Assembly (NCBI GenBank): GCA_022627515.1
Contig: JAKEGK010000297.1
Span: forward strand, 1-32,973
Reading direction: 5' to 3'
DNA length: 32,973 nt
DNA from: Gammaproteobacteria bacterium
Lineage (GTDB): Bacteria; Pseudomonadota; Gammaproteobacteria; SZUA-152
The position numbers were made by a program, and so were the translations under genes. The notes below the pieces were generated by a model that was not told the origin of the DNA, searched no databases, and saw only the letters and a program-made list of their open reading frames with translations. This document shows, piece after piece, positions 1-10,413 of this stretch. How positions within the stretch are numbered: position 1 is the stretch's first letter; the number at the start of each line of letters is the position of its first letter.

Positions 1-189
1 CATTTGATGCGTCGTGATATCAAACCCGGTGTAAAGCGGTATCGTCAACAGGAGAGTGACAACGGAGAAAAACAGCGATAACAGGCGCGCGGTAGGGGCG
101 TGTTCATCCTTGCTTGCCAGCAATACCAATCCACCACCGACAATGGGCGTCCATATTACCAGGCTTAACAAAGGTGAATCAGCAAACAT
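1..189 (-). CDS. nuoM: NADH-quinone oxidoreductase subunit M, N-terminal fragment (cut by window edge)
   Basis: A reading frame of 63 codons starts at the ATG complementary to 187-189 and runs off the left edge without a stop. The translation begins MFADSPLLSLVIWTPIVGGG and continues into a second hydrophobic stretch (LLSLFFSVVTLLLTIPLY), which fits the first helices of an antiporter-like complex I subunit. An AAGGAAAG Shine-Dalgarno sequence lies about 8 nt upstream. It follows nuoL by 54 bp on the same strand, exactly where nuoM belongs in a nuoA-N operon. NuoM is one of three proton-pumping Mrp-antiporter-like membrane subunits. Nothing can be said about the missing C-terminal seven-eighths. 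Confidence 0.9.
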   Translation of the reverse strand, partial: MFADSPLLSLVIWTPIVGGGLVLLASKDEHAPTARLLSLFFSVVTLLLTIPLYTGFDITTHQM

Positions 190-243
190 TAAAAGCTTTC
201 CTTATTATTTTTGTCTTGTTATTTATTCACTACTTGATGATCG

Positions 244-2217
244 TTACTTTCCAAACCACCAATCCAGAGCAAACCACGAAATCAGCACCAACAGACCGAT
301 AATCATGGAAAACGCATAATGATACAAATAACCGGTTTGCATGTTGCGGATGCGGGAAGAAATCCAGCCTACGCTCCTGGCGGAACCGTTAACCATTGCG
401 CCATCAATAATCTTGACATCACCCACATTCCATAACACACGCCCCAAACCTCTTGCGCCTCCGGCGAAGAACCAGTCATTAAAATCATCAAAGCCGTATT
501 TCTTCAGCAAAATGTTATAGATCAGGCTGGCCCTTTGAGAAATCATCTCCGGTATATCGGGGCGCTTTTCATAGAAATACCAGGCTGAACCCACTCCCGC
601 CAGCGCCAGCCAGAACGGCGCCGAAACGAGCCCATGGCCAAAGAAATGCGCCATACTAAAATCCTTGCCGATTTGCGCCAGAGTAGCGTGTTCCGGTTTT
701 ACCACGATAGCGTCACCAAAATAGCCGCCAAAAAGAATCAGTTCTATCCAGTAACCGGCAATGACCGACGGAATAGCAAGCAAAATTAACGGAATGGTCA
801 CCACGTAAGGTGATTCGTGTATGTGGGAGCGCGTATGTTCATCCATTCTTTCCCTGGTATGAAATACCAGGAAAAACATCCGGAACGAGTAAAACGCGGT
901 GACAAACACGCCAAACAGCACGCAAACATAGGCGAATCCCGAACCCGGTAATTGCGACGCGCCGACGGCCTGAATAATGGCGTCTTTGGAGAAAAAGCCG
1001 GCAAATCCCGGGAACCCGATTAACGCCAGTGAACCAATGAACATACAGACGTAGGTGACAGGCATGTATTTGCGAATGCCGCCCATTTTCTGTATGTCCT
1101 GTTCATGATGCATGGCGATAATCACCGAACCGGCGGCCAGAAACAGCAATGCCTTGAACGCCGCATGCGTCATCAAATGAAAAATACCGGCGGCGTAAGC
1201 GGACGCGCCCAGCGCAACTGTCATGTAACCCAATTGGGACAATGTTGAATACGCCACGACGCGTTTAATGTCGTTGGCGACGATACCGAGAAATCCCATG
1301 AATAACGCCGTAATTGCGCCGATAACCAGCACGACACTCAAGGCGGTCTCCGATAATTCATAAAGAGGCGACATGCGCGCCACCATGAAAATACCGGCGG
1401 TTACCATGGTTGCCGCGTGGATCAACGCGGAAATCGGTGTCGGGCCTTCCATCGAATCCGGAAGCCAGACATGTAACGGAACTTGCGCGGATTTTCCCAT
1501 GGCGCCGATAAACAACAGGATACAAATCACCGTCATCACGGACCAGGGGGAGCCGGGAAAAATTTCCATGGTCAGATTGGACATGGCGGGCGCCGCTTTG
1601 AAAACTTCGGCATAATCCATGGAGTTGAAATACATCAGTATGGCGGCAATACCCAATATAAAACCAAAGTCGCCCACCCGGTTGACCAGAAATGCCTTGA
1701 GGTTTGCATAGATAGCTGTTTCGCGTGTGTACCAGAAACCAATCAACAAATACGACACCAGGCCCACCGCTTCCCAGCCAAAAAACAGCTGCATGAAGTT
1801 GTTGGACATCACCAGCATCAACATGGAAAAGGTAAACAAAGAAATGTAACTGAAGAAGCGCTGATAACCCGGATCATCGTGCATATAACCGATGGTGTAG
1901 ATATGCACCATAAACGACACGAACGTGACCACCAGCAACATCATGGCGGTCAGCCGGTCGATCAGAAAACCGACTTCGAAGCGGATGCCGTCGCTGACCA
2001 TCCAGGTGTAAACCGAGCCATTAAACGGCGCCACGCCGTCAATAACATGATGCTTGAATACAACAATGGACAACACGAAAGAGATGGCGACACCAAGGTT
2101 CGTGATCCAGTGAGCGCCTGCCCGGCCAATTTGCCTGCCGAACAATCCGGAAACAATTGCCCCAAATAAAGGCGCCAGTACAATGGCGAGATAAATCTGT
2201 TCCATAGATTCGGACAC
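244..2217 (-). CDS. nuoL: NADH-quinone oxidoreductase subunit L
   Basis: This is the distal proton-pumping subunit of complex I, 657 residues and strongly hydrophobic, with the Mrp-antiporter fold and a C-terminal lateral helix region. Recognisable elements are FFGWEAVGLVSYLL (essential-type Glu at about 149 in helix 5), GKSAQVPLHVWLPD (Lys about 242 in helix 7) and the following GPTPISALIHAATMV. The start is taken as the GTG at 2215-2217, because AAGGAAAA lies 6-7 nt upstream; the in-frame ATG at 2203-2205 has no ribosome binding site, although it would give a more typical N-terminus (MEQIYLAIVL). It is 13 bp downstream of nuoK and 54 bp before nuoM. Length is normal for the family. Confidence 0.97.
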   Translation of the reverse strand: MSESMEQIYLAIVLAPLFGAIVSGLFGRQIGRAGAHWITNLGVAISFVLSIVVFKHHVIDGVAPFNGSVYTWMVSDGIRFEVGFLIDRLTAMMLLVVTFVSFMVHIYTIGYMHDDPGYQRFFSYISLFTFSMLMLVMSNNFMQLFFGWEAVGLVSYLLIGFWYTRETAIYANLKAFLVNRVGDFGFILGIAAILMYFNSMDYAEVFKAAPAMSNLTMEIFPGSPWSVMTVICILLFIGAMGKSAQVPLHVWLPDSMEGPTPISALIHAATMVTAGIFMVARMSPLYELSETALSVVLVIGAITALFMGFLGIVANDIKRVVAYSTLSQLGYMTVALGASAYAAGIFHLMTHAAFKALLFLAAGSVIIAMHHEQDIQKMGGIRKYMPVTYVCMFIGSLALIGFPGFAGFFSKDAIIQAVGASQLPGSGFAYVCVLFGVFVTAFYSFRMFFLVFHTRERMDEHTRSHIHESPYVVTIPLILLAIPSVIAGYWIELILFGGYFGDAIVVKPEHATLAQIGKDFSMAHFFGHGLVSAPFWLALAGVGSAWYFYEKRPDIPEMISQRASLIYNILLKKYGFDDFNDWFFAGGARGLGRVLWNVGDVKIIDGAMVNGSARSVGWISSRIRNMQTGYLYHYAFSMIIGLLVLISWFALDWWFGK

Positions 2218-2230
2218 GTTATTTTCCTTA

Positions 2231-2536
2231 TTATCCTTTTAGAGAATCCAGATCTTCTACGTTGATGGTTTGACGGTTACGGAATAAAACAACCAGTATG
2301 GCCAGTCCGATCGCCGCTTCCGCGGCGGCAACCGTTAATATAAAAAATACAAACACCTGGCCGGCGATATCACCCAGATAATGCGAAAATGCGACGAAGT
2401 TCATGTTGACCGCCAACAGCATTAACTCAATCGCCATCAGGAGAATAATCACATTCTTGCGATTGAGAAATATACCGGCGACACTGATACAGAATAATAT
2501 CGCACCAAGAATTAGAAAATGCGCAAGCGATATCAT
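2231..2536 (-). CDS. nuoK: NADH-quinone oxidoreductase subunit K
   Basis: A 101-residue protein with three transmembrane helices, the normal size for NuoK (MrpC-like). It carries the two membrane glutamates known to matter for proton transfer in this family: E37 ([14 protein letters not shown]) and E73 ([12 protein letters not shown]). It begins at an ATG (2534-2536) and lies 79 bp after nuoJ and 13 bp before nuoL. It forms part of the E-channel / antiporter junction in the membrane arm of complex I. The gap to nuoJ contains only a weak 6-bp hairpin. Confidence 0.97.
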   Translation of the reverse strand: MISLAHFLILGAILFCISVAGIFLNRKNVIILLMAIELMLLAVNMNFVAFSHYLGDIAGQVFVFFILTVAAAEAAIGLAILVVLFRNRQTINVEDLDSLKG

Positions 2537-2615
2537 TGGACCCCTAACCTTCCCTTCATAAATTTATGCAAATTATTAATTTATACAAAACCAACCAGGT
2601 TTTGCCTGTTGGCAG

Positions 2616-3224
2616 TTACGCTTTCTTTTTTTCAGATTCCATTTTTACAAGGCGCACTCTGTCTTTGCGCTGTACCGCAACCTGTTTTTCCGGCGGCATC
2701 AGGTCTCTTACACGGCGCTTGCGCAACGTCAACGCAATCGCCGCGATTATCGCTACCAGCAGGATCGCCGATGCAATCTCAAACGGGTATAGGTATTCCG
2801 TATAGAGAACCCGCCCCAGTTCTTTAGTGTTGCTGTATTCCGTTCCATGCATTGCGGGCGAAGCGATTTTATCCAGGCCAAACTGTTCCGGACCAACAAT
2901 GACCGCCAGCTGCGCTATCAGTAACAGCGCGACAACGATTCCCGCAGGCAAGTACCTGGCGAAACCCTCTTTCAACACCGCCAGGTTGATGTCCAGCATC
3001 ATAACCACAAACAGAAATAACACCATTACAGCACCAACATATACCAAGATAAGCGTCAGGGCGAGAAATTCGGCTTCAAGCAGCATCCAGATGGCCGCGC
3101 TGGTAAAAAATGCCAGCACCAGGAACAGCGCCGCAAACACCGGATTACGCACAGTCACCACCATGCCAGCGGCAAAAACCAGGACGGCTGCAAAAAAATA
3201 GAAGATAATAACGTCGATGCCCAT
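2616..3224 (-). CDS. nuoJ: NADH-quinone oxidoreductase subunit J
   Basis: A 202-residue membrane protein of the NuoJ/ND6 family. It has five predicted helices: residues about 4-22, 28-50, 53-75, 92-110 and 144-165. The stretch LILVYVGAVMVLFLFVVMML is the family's conserved helix 3, whose pi-bulge and Tyr couple quinone reduction to proton pumping. The C-terminus is basic and soluble (TLRKRRVRDLMPPEKQVAVQ), as is usual in proteobacterial NuoJ. The start is an ATG. It lies 30 bp after nuoI in the operon. Confidence 0.96.
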   Translation of the reverse strand: MGIDVIIFYFFAAVLVFAAGMVVTVRNPVFAALFLVLAFFTSAAIWMLLEAEFLALTLILVYVGAVMVLFLFVVMMLDINLAVLKEGFARYLPAGIVVALLLIAQLAVIVGPEQFGLDKIASPAMHGTEYSNTKELGRVLYTEYLYPFEIASAILLVAIIAAIALTLRKRRVRDLMPPEKQVAVQRKDRVRLVKMESEKKKA

Positions 3225-3254
3225 ATTTACTATTGTTCTCTCAATCCGTCCTGG

Positions 3255-3743
3255 TTACCGGTATCTTGCATCAGCGGCTCGATTAGCCGCAATTTCCTTT
3301 TCATATTTATCGCCAATGGCGAGCAATTTTTCCTTGGTCATATACAAATCGCCGCGCTCTTCTCCGTGGTACTCAAAGATGTGAGTTTCAACGATCGAAT
3401 CAACAGGGCAGGATTCCTCGCAAAAGCCGCAAAAAATACATTTTGTTAAATCTATGTCATAGCGCTTCGTTCTGCGTGAACCATCCGCGCGCTGTTCCGA
3501 TTCGATCGTGATTGCCAGCGCCGGACATACAGCTTCGCATAACTTGCACGCAATGCATCTTTCTTCGCCGTTTGGATAGCGGCGCAACGCGTGCAAACCC
3601 CGGAAACGTGGCGACAGCGGCGTCTTTTCTTCCGGGTATTGAACCGTGATTTTTTTCTTGAACAGATATTTGCCGGTCAGCGCCATACCCTTGAACAGTT
3701 CGATAAGAATCAAACTTTTTAGATAATCGGTGATAACTTTCAT
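3255..3743 (-). CDS. nuoI: NADH-quinone oxidoreductase subunit I (8Fe ferredoxin type)
   Basis: A 162-residue peripheral subunit carrying the two [4Fe-4S] clusters N6a and N6b of complex I, which pass electrons towards NuoB. Two complete CxxCxxCxxxCP motifs are visible: C63/C66/C69/C73 and C102/C105/C108/C112. The N-terminal amphipathic segment ([15 protein letters not shown]) is the membrane-contacting helix of the family. Length is normal. The gene starts at an ATG, 31 bp after nuoH. Confidence 0.97.
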   Translation of the reverse strand: MKVITDYLKSLILIELFKGMALTGKYLFKKKITVQYPEEKTPLSPRFRGLHALRRYPNGEERCIACKLCEAVCPALAITIESEQRADGSRRTKRYDIDLTKCIFCGFCEESCPVDSIVETHIFEYHGEERGDLYMTKEKLLAIGDKYEKEIAANRAADARYR

Positions 3744-3774
3744 AACCTGTTCCTCAAATCTGCAACGATTTTCG

Positions 3775-4833
3775 TCAGTCGAACCAGGGTCCGGCTTCCG
3801 CCACCACCAGGCCGCCGACCACCATCAGCCAGACAATAGTTATCGGTATGAATACCTTCCATCCCAAACGCATGATCTGGTCATAGCGATAACGGGGAAA
3901 CGTGGCGCGGAACCACAAATAAAGAAAACAAAAGAATGCGCATTTCGCCAGTAACCAGACAATACCCGGCACCCATGAAAACAGCGTTTCCAGACCCGGA
4001 ATGCCTTCAAATGGCGACAGCCATCCACCGAGGAACATCAAGGCGGCCAGCATCGCAACCAGAATCATGTTCGCATACTCCGCCAAAAAGAATACGGAAA
4101 AAGTCATTGCGGAATATTCCACATGAAATCCCGCCACGATTTCGGATTCACCCTCGGCAACGTCAAACGGCGCACGGTTGGTTTCCGCTACACCCGAGAT
4201 AAAATAAATAAAAAACAACGGCAGCAGCGGCAACCAGAACCAGTGAATAAAACTGCCCTGTTGCGCCGTCACAATTTCACCGATGTTCAGACTGCCGCCC
4301 GCCAGCAATACGCCAACGATTGCAAAGCCCATGGCAATTTCATAAGACACAATTTGCGCCGCGGAACGCAACGCGCCAAGAAATGCGTATTTTGAGTTGG
4401 ATGCCCATCCGGCAATGATAACGCCATACACACCCATGGAGGTCATCGCGAGAATATATAACAAACCTGCATTGACATCCGCCAGCACCCAGCCCTCATC
4501 GAAGGGAATGACTGCCCATGCGGCCAGCGCCGGCGCAAGCGCCAATACCGGTCCCAGTAAAAATAAAAAGCGGTTCGCATTGGAAGGCAATATGGTTTCT
4601 TTCATCAACAACTTCACTGCGTCCGCGATGGGTTGCAATAATCCCCGCGGCCCCACCCGATTGGGACCGATGCGCACCTGGATATAACCGATAACCTTGC
4701 GTTCCGCGAGTGTCAAATACGCCACTGCTCCCATCAAGGGCAGAACAATAACCAGAATCTTCACGATAATAACCGTTAAAATTACGGCATTACCGGGCAG
4801 CCAGCTCAATGATTGTTCCAATAGCTCTACCAT
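3775..4833 (-). CDS. nuoH: NADH-quinone oxidoreductase subunit H
   Basis: A 352-residue membrane subunit (ND1 family) that forms much of the quinone-binding chamber at the junction of the two arms. Family blocks include [37 protein letters not shown], the acidic loop [20 protein letters not shown] and the segment [19 protein letters not shown]. About eight transmembrane helices are expected. It starts at an ATG, 79 bp after nuoG. The gap holds only AT-rich sequence with no recognisable signal. Confidence 0.97.
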   Translation of the reverse strand: MVELLEQSLSWLPGNAVILTVIIVKILVIVLPLMGAVAYLTLAERKVIGYIQVRIGPNRVGPRGLLQPIADAVKLLMKETILPSNANRFLFLLGPVLALAPALAAWAVIPFDEGWVLADVNAGLLYILAMTSMGVYGVIIAGWASNSKYAFLGALRSAAQIVSYEIAMGFAIVGVLLAGGSLNIGEIVTAQQGSFIHWFWLPLLPLFFIYFISGVAETNRAPFDVAEGESEIVAGFHVEYSAMTFSVFFLAEYANMILVAMLAALMFLGGWLSPFEGIPGLETLFSWVPGIVWLLAKCAFFCFLYLWFRATFPRYRYDQIMRLGWKVFIPITIVWLMVVGGLVVAEAGPWFD

Positions 4834-4912
4834 TTAAATCAGTATCCGTGTTATTTGTTTATTGTCCGAATATTTGGTTTTATTATTATTTATTCCATTG
4901 TGAAGCGATTGA

Positions 4913-7288
4913 TCAGACCGGTTTGATGGTCAATGGCGTCAGACTTGAATCCAAATTACTGCTCGCCTCAAGGCCTGCATGAATCAGTACGCTATCATCA
5001 GTCACTAGTTCGTCGATAATCACCGGCAGTGTTACATTAGCGCCGTTTTGAGACACCACCGCGTTGGCTCCATCGACAACACCAATTTTTCCCGCGAGTC
5101 GTTTGTTGATCCGGATAGCGGCGATATCGGCGTCAAATGTCGCCTGTAAAGCCTGGGCACGGCGCTGCATACTGTCGCCGGCATACATTTGCCATTCAGC
5201 GATTCGCATGATACCGCTGCCTTTACTGGCAATCGGTAAATCCGGACAGCGCCATGGAATATTGTTATTCGCGGTGATCGTTCCCGCTTTTTCCCTGATC
5301 TCTTTCAATACTTCATCGGAAGTCACGTAATCGAAACCTTCGCATTTGAACAAGTTGCCCAATACCCTGAAAACTTTCCAGGCCGGCCGCGCGTCTCCCG
5401 GTGGAGGCACCACCCCGGTAAAACTTTGCCAGGTACCTTGTGCATTCACAAACGTGCCAGAGGTTTCCGCAAACGGCGCGACCGGCAGGATTACATCTGC
5501 GTATTGTTTAATGTTCTCGCTGCCGAAATAACTTAACGCAACCACAAAATCGGCGTTGTTCAGTGCATTTTTAGCGTGCGCCGGATTGGCGGATTCTACA
5601 TCCGGTTCTACATTTAATAACAAATATCCCTTAAGGGATTTATCCAGCATCTGTCCTGCATTCATTCCCATTGATTCAGCGCGCGCGCCGCCTGCAACGC
5701 GGTGTGGCACAAAACCGCAAATCCAGGCGCCCGCACTATTGCCCGCTTCCGGCAGATATCCAAACCGGCTTTGGCTCAGGGACGCAATCAGGCTAGCCAA
5801 CATTCTGATCGAAGATGCATGGGGGTGATTAATCGCCTGCGGACCCAACAGCACCGATGTGTTCTTGTTGCGTTGCAAGTTGTCGGCGATCTGCTGATAC
5901 GCGGTTGTCAGGGTGACGCCTGCGCTGATTTTGTCAAAACCTGCAGGCGCTGGTTTGCCACTGGCTTTCACCAAAGCTGCCGCGATTCCTGCCAATTCAC
6001 TAACGAAGGATTTTGGGCTAACCACGATTTTCGCCGCCACCGGCATATAAAATTCATAATCAACCGCATTAAGGTGCATCAGCTTCAGGCCATTATGACA
6101 GGCTTTGCGCAACCGGTGCGCGGCGATCGGCTGATCTTTACGGACATTTGAGCCAATCAGCAGAACAGCATTATTATTTTCAAGACTTTGTATATCCTGG
6201 CCCAACCATGGATAAACGGGATCTTCGTTGCTGAATGTAAAATCGGTTTGCCGGTATCGGTGATCAATGTTGGCAATACGCAATTGCCGCATGAGTTTTT
6301 GCAACAGGTAAAGTTCTTCTATTGTGGCAGTAGGAGACGCCAAAGCGGCAAAACTCTCAACGCCGGATTCCGCGATTACCCGGTTTATACCGCTTACTGT
6401 TGCCTGCAATGCGGTTTCCCAATCAGTCTCTTTCCATTCCCCTTCCAGTTTTATCAGCGGTGTTTTCAGCCGTTCAACACTGTTGAGCGCTTCATAACTA
6501 AAGCGGTCACGGTCGGAAATCCATGTCTCGTTAATCGCCTCGTTTTCGCGCGGCGCCACACGAACCACTTCCCTGCCGTTGCGCACATGCACCTGAAGGT
6601 TGGAACCGATGCAATCATGCGGCGCTACGGAGTAGCGCGCTGTCAACTCCCATGCACGGGCGGAAAAGCGGAACGGTTTTGAGGTAAGCGCACCAACCGG
6701 GCATAAATCGATAACATTGCCTGACATCTCGGAAGTCACGTTACGGGTAATGTAGGTTCCAATCTCCATATGTTCACCGCGCCCGGTGGCGCCCAGTTCA
6801 CGTATGCCGGCAATTTCGGCGCCAAAACGGACACAACGGGTGCAGTGTATACAACGTGTCATATCAGTGGCAATGAGCGGGCCGAGATCTTTATCCTTGA
6901 CAACGCGTTTTTTCTCCACAAACTTGGAAACATCACTGCCATATCCCATGGCAATATCCTGCAGCTCACACTCCCCCCCTTGGTCGCATATGGGGCAATC
7001 CAGAGGATGATTGATCAACAGAAATTCCATGACGCCTTTCTGGGCATCGATTGCTTTTACTGATTTAGTAAAAACTTTCATTCCGTCAGTAACAGGGGTC
7101 GCGCAGGCCGGCAAAGGTTTTGCCGCTTTTTCCACTTCCACAAGGCACATGCGGCAATTCGCCGCAATGGACAATTTTTTGTGATAACAAAAACGGGGGA
7201 TATAGATTCCCGCTTCGTCGGCGGCTTCAATGACCATTGCGCCGTCGCGGGCCTCTATTTTTTTGCCATCAATTTCAATGTTCGCCAT
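4913..7288 (-). CDS. nuoG: NADH-quinone oxidoreductase subunit G (iron-sulfur, molybdopterin-oxidoreductase-like)
   Basis: This is the large iron-sulfur subunit of the NADH dehydrogenase module, 791 residues from the ATG at 7286-7288 (MANIEIDGKKIEARDG, the family N-terminus). The frame is open for 39 more codons upstream, but those overlap nuoF and are not NuoG-like. Ligands visible are the 2Fe-2S set C34/C45/C48/C62, the H94/C98/C101/C107 set (N5) and C146/C149/C152 with C196 (N4). Only one Cys (C226, in HDCIGSNLQVH) lies where cluster N7 sits in Escherichia coli and Thermus NuoG, so N7 is absent, as in the mitochondrial subunit. The remaining roughly 550 residues are a degenerate molybdopterin-oxidoreductase fold. 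It follows nuoF by 64 bp. Confidence 0.95.
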   Translation of the reverse strand: MANIEIDGKKIEARDGAMVIEAADEAGIYIPRFCYHKKLSIAANCRMCLVEVEKAAKPLPACATPVTDGMKVFTKSVKAIDAQKGVMEFLLINHPLDCPICDQGGECELQDIAMGYGSDVSKFVEKKRVVKDKDLGPLIATDMTRCIHCTRCVRFGAEIAGIRELGATGRGEHMEIGTYITRNVTSEMSGNVIDLCPVGALTSKPFRFSARAWELTARYSVAPHDCIGSNLQVHVRNGREVVRVAPRENEAINETWISDRDRFSYEALNSVERLKTPLIKLEGEWKETDWETALQATVSGINRVIAESGVESFAALASPTATIEELYLLQKLMRQLRIANIDHRYRQTDFTFSNEDPVYPWLGQDIQSLENNNAVLLIGSNVRKDQPIAAHRLRKACHNGLKLMHLNAVDYEFYMPVAAKIVVSPKSFVSELAGIAAALVKASGKPAPAGFDKISAGVTLTTAYQQIADNLQRNKNTSVLLGPQAINHPHASSIRMLASLIASLSQSRFGYLPEAGNSAGAWICGFVPHRVAGGARAESMGMNAGQMLDKSLKGYLLLNVEPDVESANPAHAKNALNNADFVVALSYFGSENIKQYADVILPVAPFAETSGTFVNAQGTWQSFTGVVPPPGDARPAWKVFRVLGNLFKCEGFDYVTSDEVLKEIREKAGTITANNNIPWRCPDLPIASKGSGIMRIAEWQMYAGDSMQRRAQALQATFDADIAAIRINKRLAGKIGVVDGANAVVSQNGANVTLPVIIDELVTDDSVLIHAGLEASSNLDSSLTPLTIKPV

Positions 7289-7352
7289 TGTTACTTCAAA
7301 ATCCCTTGCATTCAGTTGAATGTTGTCTAAACAGTAATATTTACAAACGAAA

Positions 7353-8624
7353 TCAGCCGCCAACCATGCATCGCTTATGGTCAACGTGAAATTGAAATTC
7401 GTCACGGAAATGTTTCAGGAAGCTGGTTACCGGCATGGCGGCCGCATCACCCAGGCCGCAAATCGTGCGCCCGCCAATCTTGTTGGCGACATCGACCAGC
7501 AAATCCAGATCTTCCTGGCGGCCTTTTCCTTTTTCAATCCGGTTAACCACCCGTGATAACCAACCTGTGCCTTCACGGCACGGCGTACATTGCCCGCATG
7601 ATTCTTCATAGTAAAAATAGGACAACCGCGCCAATGACTTGACCATACAGGTCGTTTCATCCATCACGATCACGGAACCCGCGCCCAGCATTGAACCCGC
7701 CTTGGCAATCGAGTCATAATCCATGTTCATATCCATGGCGACTGCCGCGGGCAATACGGGCGTTGAAGAACCGCCGGGTATTACCGCCTTGAGTTTCTTG
7801 CCGCCGCGCATGCCGCCCGCCATCTCCAGCAGTTCGGCAAAAGGCGTTCCCATGGGCACTTCAAAGTTGCCGGGTTTATTAACATGACCTGTAACGCAAA
7901 AAATCTTGGAGCCGCCATTGTTTGGTTTGCCGAGGTCGGCAAACCATTGCCCGCCGTTTGCCAGTATGTAAGGAACCGATGCCAGGGTTTCCGTGTTGTT
8001 GATCGTGGTGGGCCGGCCAAATAATCCGTAACTCGCCGGAAATGGCGGTTTAAACCGGGGCTGGCCTTTTTTACCCTCTAGCGATTCAAGCAGCGCGGTT
8101 TCTTCCCCGCATATATACGCACCCGCGCCGATATGGGAATACAGATCAAAGTCGATTTTCGAGCCCAATACGTTTTTGCCGAGCAGTCCTGCCTTGTAGG
8201 CTTCCTGCAGCGCGGCCTCAAAACGGTCAAACGGTTCGTAAAACTCGCCGCGCATGTAGTTATAACCCACCGTTGCGCCGATGGTGTATCCGGCAATCGC
8301 CATTCCTTCAATCAGCGCATGAGGGTTATAACGCAGAATATCACGGTCTTTACAGGTTCCCGGTTCGCCTTCGTCCGAGTTACAGACAATATACTTTTGT
8401 CCGGGGGTGTTGCGCGGCATAAAGCTCCACTTCAGGCCGGTTGGAAATCCGGCGCCACCGCGGCCCCGCAATGCGGACGTTTTGAGTTCGCTGATTATTT
8501 CTTCCGGCGGGGTTTTCTCTTTCAATATCCGTTTCCAGACTTTATAACCACCCGCGCTTTCATAGGTGGAAAGCGTCCACGGTTTTTTCAGATGCAATGT
8601 GCTAAAGCAGACTTCATTAGCCAT
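7353..8624 (-). CDS. nuoF: NADH-quinone oxidoreductase subunit F (NADH/FMN binding)
   Basis: A 423-residue flavoprotein that oxidises NADH with FMN and passes electrons to cluster N3. The NADH-binding loop [10 protein letters not shown] is at residues 54-63. It is followed by the FMN-site block [16 protein letters not shown] and by [18 protein letters not shown]3 ligands are C343/C346/C349 ([12 protein letters not shown]) and C389 (TICGLGDAA). Length is normal. The ATG start lies 5 bp after nuoE, so translation of the two genes is probably coupled. It works with NuoE and NuoG as the electron-input module. Confidence 0.98.
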   Translation of the reverse strand: MANEVCFSTLHLKKPWTLSTYESAGGYKVWKRILKEKTPPEEIISELKTSALRGRGGAGFPTGLKWSFMPRNTPGQKYIVCNSDEGEPGTCKDRDILRYNPHALIEGMAIAGYTIGATVGYNYMRGEFYEPFDRFEAALQEAYKAGLLGKNVLGSKIDFDLYSHIGAGAYICGEETALLESLEGKKGQPRFKPPFPASYGLFGRPTTINNTETLASVPYILANGGQWFADLGKPNNGGSKIFCVTGHVNKPGNFEVPMGTPFAELLEMAGGMRGGKKLKAVIPGGSSTPVLPAAVAMDMNMDYDSIAKAGSMLGAGSVIVMDETTCMVKSLARLSYFYYEESCGQCTPCREGTGWLSRVVNRIEKGKGRQEDLDLLVDVANKIGGRTICGLGDAAAMPVTSFLKHFRDEFQFHVDHKRCMVGG

Positions 8625-8629
8625 GGGAA

Positions 8630-9160
8630 TTAATCCAGTTTTTCCAGAATGGCGTCGATTTTTTCCGGAGTTAAGTGTTCATGATATTCTCGGCCAATTA
8701 AACACATGGGTGCGCCCACACATGCGCCTAAACACTCCACTTCCTTAATAGTAAATTTGCCATCAGGTGTTGTTTGCCCCGGCTTGATGCCAAACTTGTT
8801 TTCCAGATGTTTTAAGATTTCCTCACTGCCCAGCAACATGCACGAAATATTGGTGCAGATACTGATTTTGTGTTTGCCGACGGGCTTATGTTCGAACATC
8901 GAGTAAAAACTTGCCACTTCATAAACGGCTATTTCCGGCATGCCCAGATACTGCGCCAGTTCATCCATTAATACTCTTGTCAGATAACCGTTGTTCGCAT
9001 TCTGTATAATATGCAGCGCCGGTATAACCGCCGCTTGGCGGTTTTCCGCAGGATATTTCGCGATCCACTTGTCGATCGCCGCATACGATTCGCGCGAAAT
9101 CAACTTTTCCTGCATTGATCCGGCGTGGCTTGCTGGTTGTTCTACTACGTTCGTGGTCAT
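8630..9160 (-). CDS. nuoE: NADH-quinone oxidoreductase subunit E (2Fe-2S, thioredoxin-like)
   Basis: A 176-residue subunit carrying cluster N1a. The four ligands are visible as C102 and C107 ([11 protein letters not shown]) and C143 and C147 ([11 protein letters not shown]) in the thioredoxin-like C-terminal half. The N-terminal half is helical. The ATG overlaps the nuoD stop by one base (TAATG), indicating translational coupling. It pairs with NuoF, 5 bp downstream. Confidence 0.97.
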   Translation of the reverse strand: MTTNVVEQPASHAGSMQEKLISRESYAAIDKWIAKYPAENRQAAVIPALHIIQNANNGYLTRVLMDELAQYLGMPEIAVYEVASFYSMFEHKPVGKHKISICTNISCMLLGSEEILKHLENKFGIKPGQTTPDGKFTIKEVECLGACVGAPMCLIGREYHEHLTPEKIDAILEKLD

Positions 9161-10413
9161 TATCGGTCAACTTCCCCAAATACAATATCCTGCGTTCCAA
9201 TGATCGCGACAACGTCCGCCAGCATGTGACCCCGGGTCATTTCGTCCAGGGAGGAAAGGTGCGCAAAACCAGGCGCCCGGATTTTGAGGCGATACGGCTT
9301 GTTACATCCATCCGATACCAGATAAATTCCAAACTCGCCTTTTGGATGTTCTACTGCGGTGTAAACTTCACCTTCCGGCAGTGTATATCCTTCGGTAAAG
9401 AGTTTGAAATGGTGAATCAATGATTCCATATCCGACTTCATGTGTTCGCGTGCCGGCGGCGCCAGTTTGTGGTCATCCAGCATCACCGGTCCGGGATTTT
9501 CTCGTAACCATTTTATACATTGCTTGATGATGTGTTGTGACTGGCGCATTTCCTCCATGCGGACGAGGTAACGATCATAACAGTCGCCGTTGACGCCAAC
9601 GGGGATATCGAAATTCAACTGATCGTAGACTTCATAAGGTTGCTTCTTGCGTAAGTCCCACTCCACACCGGATCCACGCAGCATGGGTCCGGTAAATCCC
9701 AGTTGCAATGCGCGTTCGGGTGGCACAACGCCGATGCCTACGGTGCGCTGTTTCCAAATGCGATTGTCCGTTAAAAGCGTTTCGTATTCATCGACACAGG
9801 CGGGGAAACGATCCGCGAAATTCCCGATAAAGTCCAGCAAGGAACCCTGGCGGTTTTCATTCAGCTTTGCCACTTCACTTGCGTTGCGCCACTTGGACGG
9901 TTTGTATTGCGGCATTGAATCCGGAAGATCCCGGTAGACACCGCCGGGACGATAATAAGCGGCATGCATGCGCGCGCCAGAAACCGCTTCGTAAGCGTCA
10001 AACAGGTCTTCACGCTCCCTGAAGGCATATAGAAATACCGTCATGGCGCCGATATCCAGCGCATGCGCTCCTAACCACATCAAGTGATTCAGAATCCGGG
10101 TAATTTCGTCATAGAGCACGCGGATATATTTCGCACGCAATGGTGGTTCTATGCCGAGCAATTTCTCCAGCGCGAGTACGTAGCCATGCTCATTACACAT
10201 CATGGACACATAATCCAGGCGGTCCATGTAGGGGATGCTTTGATTATACGGCTTGGATTCCGCAAGTTTTTCAGTTGCGCGATGTAATAAACCAATGTGC
10301 GGATCGGCGCGTTCAACCGTCTCACCGTCAAGCTCCAGCACCAGCCGCAATACGCCGTGGGCTGACGGATGCTGAGGACCGAAGTTAATCGTGTAGTTGC
10401 GTATCTCCGCCAT
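9160..10413 (-). CDS. nuoD: NADH-quinone oxidoreductase subunit D (49-kDa type)
   Basis: A 417-residue peripheral subunit derived from the large subunit of [NiFe] hydrogenases. It lines the quinone pocket beside NuoB. The N-terminal block [15 protein letters not shown] contains the His pair near the quinone head group, and [26 protein letters not shown] is diagnostic. The usual start is the ATG at 10411-10413; an in-frame TTG directly upstream is unnecessary. That ATG overlaps the nuoC stop (TGATG). NuoC and NuoD are separate genes here, unlike the NuoCD fusion of enterics and Pseudomonas. Confidence 0.97.
   Translation of the reverse strand: MAEIRNYTINFGPQHPSAHGVLRLVLELDGETVERADPHIGLLHRATEKLAESKPYNQSIPYMDRLDYVSMMCNEHGYVLALEKLLGIEPPLRAKYIRVLYDEITRILNHLMWLGAHALDIGAMTVFLYAFREREDLFDAYEAVSGARMHAAYYRPGGVYRDLPDSMPQYKPSKWRNASEVAKLNENRQGSLLDFIGNFADRFPACVDEYETLLTDNRIWKQRTVGIGVVPPERALQLGFTGPMLRGSGVEWDLRKKQPYEVYDQLNFDIPVGVNGDCYDRYLVRMEEMRQSQHIIKQCIKWLRENPGPVMLDDHKLAPPAREHMKSDMESLIHHFKLFTEGYTLPEGEVYTAVEHPKGEFGIYLVSDGCNKPYRLKIRAPGFAHLSSLDEMTRGHMLADVVAIIGTQDIVFGEVDR

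Noticed and set aside
195-202. FtsH Walker A GSPGTGKT (protein residues 195-202) as an unusual variant
   Set aside because: Ser in place of the first Pro of GPPGTGKT is, as far as I recall, common in FtsH of beta- and some gammaproteobacteria, and the essential G-GKT is intact.
1483-2169. Plus-strand open frame of 228 codons opposite nuoL
   Set aside because: It is the reverse complement of well-supported nuoL, with His/Gln-rich low-complexity translation and no ribosome binding site. The same applies to similar long plus-strand frames opposite carB (21701-22606) and dnaK (29768-30694).
2587-2603. AAAACC-N5-GGTTTT hairpin between nuoJ and nuoK as a terminator
   Set aside because: The stem is only six mostly A-T pairs and lacks a U-run; a terminator in the middle of the nuo operon is also unlikely.
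7289-7405. 39-codon N-terminal extension of nuoG
   Set aside because: The extension overlaps nuoF, has no NuoG similarity, and MANIEIDGKKIEARDG at 7288 matches the family start.
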